Assembly: GCA_045627805.1 (NCBI GenBank) | Contig: JAZQOJ010000188.1 | Location: forward strand, 1 to 7,552 | Origin: UBA1756 sp045627805 | GTDB lineage: Bacteria; Bacteroidota; Bacteroidia; Bacteroidales; WCHB1-69 | Direction: 5' to 3' | Length of the DNA: 7,552 nucleotides | Shown here: piece by piece, positions 1 to 4,599 of the stretch | How the letters are laid out: every line of letters begins with the position of its first letter | Numbering within the stretch: the first letter of the stretch is position 1 | Made by a program: the position numbers and the translations under genes | Notes under the pieces: model-generated | Database searches by the model: none | What the model saw: only the letters and a program-made list of their open reading frames with translations | Told to the model about the DNA's origin: nothing

Positions 1-49
1 GAAAGAGGAGTTGCTGTGAACTGACAATCCGGGAGTTGCGATGTGTTGA

Positions 50-156
50 GCGGATATTCCGCAATGCGGATAATTCCCATTATGCGAACATCGCACAATG
101 CGCTGCTGCTTTTACAAGATGAAAGGTGATAATTCCGAAAAAAAATCCGCATAATG
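50..156. repeat. Cluster of short direct and inverted repeats
   Basis: Two imperfect tandem 16-mers stand side by side: GCGGATATTCCGCAAT at 50-65 and GCGGATAATTCCCATT at 66-81. GATAATTCC occurs at 69-77 and again at 128-136. Inverted repeats are CCGCA-A-TGCGG at 59-69, CGCA-CAA-TGCG at 92-102, and a 9-base pair between CATTATGCG (78-86) and CGCATAATG (148-156). The arms of the last pair enclose the other elements, so the block could fold as one branched structure. The function is unknown; it could be a dispersed intergenic repeat or a degraded mobile-element end. Confidence 0.4.
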
Positions 157-162
157 AACAAT

Positions 163-170
163 TTCCTTTG
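163..170 (+). promoter_or_regulatory. Possible -7 promoter box of the lipoprotein gene
   Basis: TTCCTTTG followed by CA differs at one position from the Bacteroidetes -7 consensus TAnnTTTG. It sits 53 bases before the ATG at 224. A TTTTG nearer the gene (211-215) is only 8 bases from the start and less plausible. No clear -33 TTTG is seen at the spacing found for other promoters in this window. Confidence 0.3.
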
Positions 171-223
171 CAAATTGTTTGTTTTATATTGAACAAAGTT
201 AATCATTAAATTTTGCTAATAAG

Positions 224-868
224 ATGAAAAAAATAATGTTCTTAGGAATATTGGCACTGTTTTGTAGCTGCCAAGCGAAAGAGGCACCGGAAACACAGCC
301 CCAAGGAATTGCAAACGAAACACAAGCCCAGCCGACTTTGCAAAATGACGCTGCGGGAATGGAACTCCTTGACTCACTGCGCGACCCGAACGACGGGAGT
401 CTTTGGATGCTGTTGCTCAAAACCGAAATCGACAAGGAAAAGTCAGAGTCCGAATTCACGGTAACGAAAACCACGCTCACGATGGTGAACCGACAAAAGG
501 GCTTCTCCGTCGTCATTCCCACCCCTTCCGTCCGAAACAGCGACCTCGACAGCGACCTTGACAACGGCGAGCCCATCGTTGACGCAAGGTTCTCCCCCAC
601 CTTTGAGAACGGGAAACCGCAATATGTGTATTGCGTGGTGCCACTCTACGTCACCGACTTCCACATCTTCCGATATGATGTCAAAACGGGGAGACACTTC
701 AATGTGCATCACGGAGTAATCAACAGCGTGATGTCCTCCGGCAATCTCAACATCACCTACACGGGCTTCCGCGAAACCGAAAGCGGCGAACTGCTTCCCG
801 GACGCGGCAACTTTGACGCCACAGTCTCGCCAACAGGCAAAGTGTTGTGGGTCAGCGATTTCTACTAA
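224..868 (+). CDS. Putative lipoprotein of unknown function
   Basis: This 214-residue protein begins with a short lipoprotein signal: Lys2-Lys3, a hydrophobic core, and Cys16 in the sequence LFCSC, where signal peptidase II would cleave and lipid be attached. The mature N-terminus is a flexible, Gln/Glu/Pro/Thr-rich linker to about residue 45, followed by a globular part. The globular part has alternating hydrophobic stretches suggestive of beta structure and an acidic DLDSDLDNGE stretch that resembles a metal-binding loop, though this is only a resemblance. I recognise no family. It probably sits in the envelope, facing either the periplasm or the surface. The start at 224 is chosen because it directly gives the signal peptide; there is no Shine-Dalgarno sequence, as is usual in this phylum. 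The gene is monocistronic and converges on the membrane-protein gene ending at 920; its terminator appears to lie inside that neighbour. Confidence 0.75.
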   Translation: MKKIMFLGILALFCSCQAKEAPETQPQGIANETQAQPTLQNDAAGMELLDSLRDPNDGSLWMLLLKTEIDKEKSESEFTVTKTTLTMVNRQKGFSVVIPTPSVRNSDLDSDLDNGEPIVDARFSPTFENGKPQYVYCVVPLYVTDFHIFRYDVKTGRHFNVHHGVINSVMSSGNLNITYTGFRETESGELLPGRGNFDATVSPTGKVLWVSDFY

Positions 869-919
869 CATTCAGGAAAGTTGTCAGAGTGGTGAAGAAC
901 GAGAACGATGCGGTTTCCG

Positions 920-1813
920 CTATCTTCCGACTCGCGACCAAAAGATATAATTCTCCGAATGCGGATGATCGCGCAGGACATCGCCCTGCGCGATTTTTTG
1001 TCCGTTCTCATCCTCTTGGAGCAGGAACGCATCACCGCCCGGCAGAGACAACGCTTCCTTGACGCCCAGGTCGGTCAGTGCCTGTGCGAAGTCGTGGAAC
1101 GACTCCCGGTCGCCGGAAAGCACCACTTGGATTTCGCCGTCCATAAAGCAGAGCGCTCTTCGCAACGCCTTGCCCTTGGGCGGGATTTCCATCAGTTGGC
1201 CATTGCTCACGAGCGAGTACTGACGGAAAAAATTTCCGTTTTCTTCGATGCTGCGCTCAAAAAGCGTCGTTTCCAATTGCCGTCCGATTGTGATCTCGTC
1301 GCCGATGATGGCGCAAAAACCATACTTCGCGCGCCCCTTCGCAATGAGTTCGCCGTCCACGACGAACGCGCCCGTCGGTGCGTCGATGTCGCTGCGCACA
1401 TCCGCAGCCGGCAAAGCAAGCAACAGGTCGCCAGTGCCGTCCAGTTTTCCCAGCCGCAAACCCGCACGGCAATTCCGCGGCACGATGATGTGCAGCGGGA
1501 TGTCGTTGATGACGGTGTCGCGCGTCAGGAGAAAGGCGCTGGAAGCCGGCTCCACCGTGACCACACTTTCGGAAGTGTTGCCAATCGTGTCGGCCGTTCC
1601 CAAATGGGGATTGTGCTGCTTATGAGACTTTGAGACCAAGAGAGCGACAATGATGGCGACAAGGGCCAACACAGCCAATGCGAGAATCCATAAGGGGAAC
1701 TTTCCGTCACGCTTGCCCGAAGCGGCACCCTTTCCCTTGGGAAAGTCCGCCTGATTTCCGCCGAGGATGCGGATTTCGTCGTCCGACATATTGTCTCTCA
1801 AATCATTATTCAT
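920..1813 (-). CDS. Single-pass membrane protein with a phosphodiester-glycosidase-like (NAGPA-like) outer domain
   Basis: The 297-residue protein has a polar N-terminus with several basic residues near the membrane (about 26-38), one transmembrane helix at about 39-60, a linker, and an extracytoplasmic domain from about residue 95 to the end. That domain resembles the NAGPA/phosphodiester glycosidase fold: a TGAFVVDGELIAKGRAK stretch (147-163), a LVSNGQLMEIPP stretch, then an ALRRALCFMDGEIQVVLSGD strand pair (216-235), and finally a helix leading to SLPGGDA (256-262). In active relatives the last motif is typically NLDGGGSS, so key positions differ here, and catalytic activity is doubtful. 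The substrate is unknown. It lies 11 bp downstream of the LytTR gene with a Shine-Dalgarno-like AGGAG placed for the ATG at 1813, so the two are probably co-transcribed and coupled. Family assignment is by eye and moderate; membrane anchoring is more secure. Confidence 0.6.
   Translation of the reverse strand: MNNDLRDNMSDDEIRILGGNQADFPKGKGAASGKRDGKFPLWILALAVLALVAIIVALLVSKSHKQHNPHLGTADTIGNTSESVVTVEPASSAFLLTRDTVINDIPLHIIVPRNCRAGLRLGKLDGTGDLLLALPAADVRSDIDAPTGAFVVDGELIAKGRAKYGFCAIIGDEITIGRQLETTLFERSIEENGNFFRQYSLVSNGQLMEIPPKGKALRRALCFMDGEIQVVLSGDRESFHDFAQALTDLGVKEALSLPGGDAFLLQEDENGQKIAQGDVLRDHPHSENYIFWSRVGR
969..999 (+). terminator. Rho-independent terminator inside a convergent gene
   Basis: A perfect 9-bp stem, TCGCGCAGG (969-977) with CCTGCGCGA (985-993), encloses a 7-base loop and is followed directly by six T (994-999). 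The polarity fits transcription on the plus strand, so it would end the lipoprotein transcript about 100 bases after its stop codon. It lies within codons about 272-282 of the minus-strand gene ending at 920. On the minus strand the T-run would precede the stem as A residues, so it should not terminate that gene. Confidence 0.7.
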
Positions 1814-1821
1814 ATTCCTGA

Positions 1822-1826
1822 CTCCT
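1822..1826 (-). promoter_or_regulatory. Shine-Dalgarno-like AGGAG overlapping the upstream stop codon
   Basis: On the minus strand AGGAG lies 8 bases before the ATG at 1813 and overlaps the TAG stop of the LytTR gene (1825-1827). Other starts in this window lack such a site. It supports the start at 1813 over the in-frame ATG at codon 9 and suggests translational coupling. Confidence 0.5.
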
Positions 1827-2190
1827 AATTTTCGAATTTGGTTTCGGCATACATTTTCAGTTTTTCCAAAGCATCGCGCGAAACCTCAAATGCGACCCGC
1901 GTGCCCGACTCCGACCTGAGGGTCATCAGTTTTTTCGTCAGATGGATGGAAAAAAGGTATTCCATATTGATGATGACGGAGCGACCGACACGCACGAAGA
2001 CCGAGGCGGTGCCGCCCAACTGCTCCCTGACCAGCTGCTCCACCTGTCCCAACTGCAGCGTGATCAACTGCTCGCTGCCATCTGTCAGCACAACAATACT
2101 ATAATTCCCACTCGCCTTGATCGCCAGGACGTCGAGCGCGGAAACCCGTATCAATTCCACACTGTTGCTGATAATGATTTCGTGAAGCAT
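1825..2190 (-). CDS. Stand-alone LytTR-family DNA-binding regulator
   Basis: The 121-residue protein consists almost entirely of one LytTR DNA-binding domain. The hallmarks are present in order: IKASGNYSIVVLTDG (24-38), matching the family's asparagine-tyrosine strand; FVRVGRSVIINMEYLFSI (65-82), the family's FxRxHrSxxVN signature, with the usual His replaced by Gly69; and FEVSRDALEKLK (101-112), the final beta-strand/helix ending in the conserved VSR. LytTR domains bind DNA through loops of a ten-strand beta fold. Most family members carry an N-terminal response-regulator receiver, but this one has only about ten residues before the domain, so it cannot be controlled by phosphorylation of its own receiver. 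It is the first gene of an operon with the membrane protein ending at 920 and is divergent from the WG-repeat gene. Autoregulation or control of the divergent gene from the shared 178-bp intergenic region is plausible but unproven. Confidence 0.88.
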   Translation of the reverse strand: MLHEIIISNSVELIRVSALDVLAIKASGNYSIVVLTDGSEQLITLQLGQVEQLVREQLGGTASVFVRVGRSVIINMEYLFSIHLTKKLMTLRSESGTRVAFEVSRDALEKLKMYAETKFEN

Positions 2191-2208
2191 CTTTTGAAAT
2201 TACGAGTG

Positions 2209-2235
2209 CAAAATTACAGTATTTTTTTCAACAAA
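2209..2235 (-). promoter_or_regulatory. Bacteroidetes-type promoter of the LytTR operon
   Basis: On the minus strand TAATTTTG (2216-2209) matches the -7 consensus TAnnTTTG exactly, and a TTTG -33 box lies 15 bases upstream (2235-2232). The same N15 spacing is found at the gpsA promoter. The distance to the ATG at 2190 implies a very short leader, about 10-15 bases. Confidence 0.65.
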
Positions 2236-2320
2236 AAGCAACATTTTTCAATTCATACATCCAAGTCGGCAGTTCGTACATTGCACCTGTCAACGTGCGA
2301 TTTTTTAATTTATTTACGCG

Positions 2321-2328
2321 TAATTTTG
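2321..2328 (+). promoter_or_regulatory. -7 promoter box of the WG-repeat gene
   Basis: TAATTTTG followed by CAGC is an exact TAnnTTTG match, 40 bases before the ATG at 2369. At the N15 position upstream is TTTT (2302-2305) rather than TTTG, so the -33 box is weak. It shares its 178-bp intergenic region with the divergent LytTR promoter. Confidence 0.6.
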
Positions 2329-2368
2329 CAGCGTTTTACGAATTTCATTAACCTTAAATCAAATCATT

Positions 2369-3469
2369 ATGGAAAGAAACGAAGAAAAGAATGGTGTTTG
2401 CAACGAAGTGAACGCCGAAGAGAACAACGTGCAAAACTCACAGGAATCCCAAGAGCCCGCCCAAGAGCAAGAAACGGACGGAACCGCTGACGAAAGCAGC
2501 GACAACGGCGACGAGGTGTCTGACAAGCAAAGGAAGCCCTGGTTCAAGGTCGTCAACGGGCTCTGGATTATTCTGTCATTGCTCTTTATGGCTTCCGCAA
2601 TCTACGGCGCCATCAAGTTCGTGCAGCACATCAGGCACAAAGACCACTATGCGCTCGATTACGAGTATGTGGAAGAGCCGAGCGCGGGTCCCGTCACCTA
2701 CAAAAACGGACAGACCAACATCGTCAATCCCTCCACCGACAAAGTGATTGTGAAAGATGTGGACTGGGTGCATTACGAGAACAACCGCGACACCATCATT
2801 CTGTTTGCGAAGGACGGGAAGCGCGGCTTCTGCAATATCGAGACGAACAAAGTCATCGTGGAGCCCACCACCTACACCAAGGCGTGGATTTTCTCGGAAG
2901 GGCTGGCCGCAGTGGAGAAGGACGGCTACATCGGCTTCGTCAACACGAAAGGGGAGGTCGCAATTGACTTCAAGTTCCGTTACCGCGGCAACTCGCTCAC
3001 CGAATTCGTCTTCCACAACGGGCACTGCGTGGTGGCGAACCCCAACAACCGCATCGGCGTCATCGACACGAAGGGGCGCTGGGTGCTAGACCCCGAATAC
3101 GACGAGGTAGAGCTGACGAAGGATTACGCCATCGTCTATACCGAAGGCGACTTCAAGAAGCAGGTTGACTACAGCGGGAAGGTCTTGCTGGACGGCATCA
3201 TCGACTACATTGAGCCGCTGCACTACGATGTGTCGTACACGGACATCACGACCGGCAGCCCGGAAGACGGCCGCGCGCGCAACAGCGAATACTACGAGTA
3301 CAGGGTCGGGGATTTCGCGGGACTGATCAACAGCCGAGGACAATTCATCACCCCGCCCATCTACACTTCCATCAACGGAGTCTCCCCCACCCTCTTCAGC
3401 GCCACGCTGCAAGACGGCTGGTCGAAGGTGTTCATTGACCAGAACGGGAACGTGATTTCAGGCAAATAG
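2369..3469 (+). CDS. Membrane-anchored WG-repeat protein
   Basis: The 366-residue protein has three parts. Residues 1-52 form a very acidic, Glu/Gln/Asn/Asp-rich and probably disordered segment. A transmembrane helix covers about 61-84. The rest is a chain of WG-type repeats, each a G-hydrophobic-hydrophobic-[DN]-x-x-G core followed by a hydrophobic strand and often a [DE]P turn: about 148-166 (RGFCNIETNKVIVEP), 184-202 (YIGFVNTKGEVAIDF), 225-245 (RIGVIDTKGRWVLDPEYDEV), 313-332 (FAGLINSRGQFITPP) and a last partial unit at 349-366. WG repeats are beta-rich binding modules whose ligands are mostly unknown. The likely topology is acidic tail in the cytoplasm and repeats in the periplasm. It is divergent from the LytTR regulator and separated from gpsA by its own stop and a gpsA promoter, so it is probably monocistronic. 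Start chosen for the A/T-rich leader and fitting promoter distance. Confidence 0.82.
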   Translation: MERNEEKNGVCNEVNAEENNVQNSQESQEPAQEQETDGTADESSDNGDEVSDKQRKPWFKVVNGLWIILSLLFMASAIYGAIKFVQHIRHKDHYALDYEYVEEPSAGPVTYKNGQTNIVNPSTDKVIVKDVDWVHYENNRDTIILFAKDGKRGFCNIETNKVIVEPTTYTKAWIFSEGLAAVEKDGYIGFVNTKGEVAIDFKFRYRGNSLTEFVFHNGHCVVANPNNRIGVIDTKGRWVLDPEYDEVELTKDYAIVYTEGDFKKQVDYSGKVLLDGIIDYIEPLHYDVSYTDITTGSPEDGRARNSEYYEYRVGDFAGLINSRGQFITPPIYTSINGVSPTLFSATLQDGWSKVFIDQNGNVISGK

Positions 3470-3501
3470 CCGCAAATAACTTTTTTTAACGTTTTTACTT
3501 G

Positions 3502-3528
3502 TTTGTAAAGAAATTTTGCGTACCTTTG
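3502..3528 (+). promoter_or_regulatory. gpsA promoter
   Basis: TTTG (3502-3505), 15 bases, then TACCTTTG (3521-3528) followed by CAGC: both Bacteroidetes promoter elements are exact matches with the same spacing as at the LytTR promoter. The -7 box ends 37 bases before the gpsA ATG. A run of seven T (3481-3487) precedes it, without a clear stem that would make it a terminator for the WG-repeat gene. Confidence 0.7.
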
Positions 3529-3565
3529 CAGCATCTTAAAAAATGTTAAACAAAAGCGGCTGCTT

Positions 3566-4597
3566 ATGGAAACTGTCGTACCTCCTTTCAGAAAGAAAAC
3601 TCGCTTGAGATACCGTGTCGCCGTCATCGGTGGCGGCAGCTGGGCCACGGCCATCATCAAGATCCTGTCACCCAACCTGGAGCACATCCACTGGTGGGTG
3701 CGCGAAGAGGAAATCGTGGAGGGCATCAACAAATACGGGCACAATCCCAAGTATCTGAGCTCCACTTTCATCGACCCAAAAGATGTTAAAGTGAGCAACG
3801 ACCTGCGGTCCGTCGTCGCGAAAGCCGACTATGTGGTCATCGTCACGCCGTCGGCTTTCCTGCAACGCACGCTCGAGCCGCTCAAGAAAAGCCGCCTCAA
3901 CAAGAAGAAAATCATCACTGCGGTGAAGGGCATCATCCCGGAAACAATGCAGTTCATCACCGACTATCTGCACACCGAGTTCGCCATCCCGATGAGCAAC
4001 ATCGCGATGATCAGCGGTCCCTCGCACGCCGAAGAGATCGCGCAGGAGAAGTTCACCTTCCTGACCGCCGCCTCCGAAAACGAGGAACTGGCCAGCGACG
4101 TGGCCAAGATGTTCACCAACCGCTACGTGCGCGCCTCCGTCTCCTCCGACATCAAGGGGGCCGAGCTCGCCGTGGTGATGAAAAACATCTACGCCCTCGG
4201 CGCCGGCATTTACAGCGGCCTCGGCTACGGCGACAACTTCATCGCCGCCTACATCGCCAACGGCGTGAAAGAGATGAAAAACTTCGTGCGCAAAGTCTAT
4301 CCCGGCGAGCGCTGCCTCGACGAGTCCGTCTATCTCGGCGACCTGCTCGTGACCGCCTACTCACACTTCAGCCGCAACCGTATGTTCGGCAATATGATCG
4401 GCCACGGGCTCTCCGTCCGCGTCGCACAGCTTGAGATGAGTATGATCGCGGAGGGCTACTACGCCGTGCGCTGCATCCACGAAATGAACAAGAATTTCGG
4501 CGCCGACATCCCCATTTCCGAAACCATTTACGGAATCCTCTACGAAGGAAACAATGTCAGTTCCGAAATGAAACGTATCGCCGAATACTACATTTAA
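3566..4597 (+). CDS. gpsA: NAD(P)-dependent glycerol-3-phosphate dehydrogenase
   Basis: This cytoplasmic enzyme reduces dihydroxyacetone phosphate to sn-glycerol 3-phosphate, the backbone precursor of membrane phospholipids. The 343-residue length is normal for the family. The N-terminal Rossmann fold shows VAVIGGGSWATA (18-29), where many homologues have GxGSWGTA; Ala27 replaces the usual Gly. Further family hallmarks are AVKGI (119-123), ISGPSHAEE (149-157), the catalytic-lysine segment VVMKNIYALGAG (203-214) with Lys206, GLGYGDNFIAAYI (218-230), GDLLVTAYSHFSRNRMFG (258-275) containing Asp259 and the SRNR substrate-binding cluster, and the C-terminal helical region. The ATG at 3566 leaves about 15 residues before the first strand; an upstream ATG at 3543 is out of frame. 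It has its own promoter and ends 2 bp from the stop codon of the convergent dehydratase gene. Confidence 0.95.
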   Translation: METVVPPFRKKTRLRYRVAVIGGGSWATAIIKILSPNLEHIHWWVREEEIVEGINKYGHNPKYLSSTFIDPKDVKVSNDLRSVVAKADYVVIVTPSAFLQRTLEPLKKSRLNKKKIITAVKGIIPETMQFITDYLHTEFAIPMSNIAMISGPSHAEEIAQEKFTFLTAASENEELASDVAKMFTNRYVRASVSSDIKGAELAVVMKNIYALGAGIYSGLGYGDNFIAAYIANGVKEMKNFVRKVYPGERCLDESVYLGDLLVTAYSHFSRNRMFGNMIGHGLSVRVAQLEMSMIAEGYYAVRCIHEMNKNFGADIPISETIYGILYEGNNVSSEMKRIAEYYI

Positions 4598-4599
4598 TT

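Larger units (their letters stand above)
1..223. other. Left-edge stretch without a confirmed gene
   Basis: No gene can be supported here. A plus-strand frame is open from position 3 to a TGA at 120-122 (39 codons, Cys-rich); it could be the tail of a gene starting left of the window or chance. A minus-strand frame is open from about 215 to the left edge, with possible ATG starts at 206, 152 and 80; I recognise no family in its translation. The region also carries a cluster of short repeats (50-156), which makes intergenic or repeat-element DNA more likely than coding DNA. The last 60 bases are A/T-rich and form the leader and promoter region of the lipoprotein gene. Confidence 0.4.

Noticed and set aside
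50..156. CRISPR array
   Set aside because: Repeats are short, imperfect, and lack regular spacer spacing; no cas gene is nearby.
910..920. GCGG-TTT-CCGC mini-hairpin as terminator of the minus-strand operon
   Set aside because: The stem is only 4 bp and there is no T-run following it on the minus strand.
908..1633. Plus-strand 241-codon open frame
   Set aside because: It is antisense to the NAGPA-like membrane protein. Its translation is rich in Arg/Gln/His/Asp with no domain, membrane segment or promoter, as expected of a shadow frame.
2269..2277. GCAGTTCGT in the LytTR/WG intergenic region as a LytTR binding half-site
   Set aside because: It fits the published LytTR half-site pattern at most positions, but no second repeat stands 12-13 bases away on either side, so the match is not distinguishable from chance.
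3470..3500. Terminator between the WG-repeat gene and gpsA
   Set aside because: There is a run of seven T at 3481-3487, but no convincing GC-rich stem precedes it.
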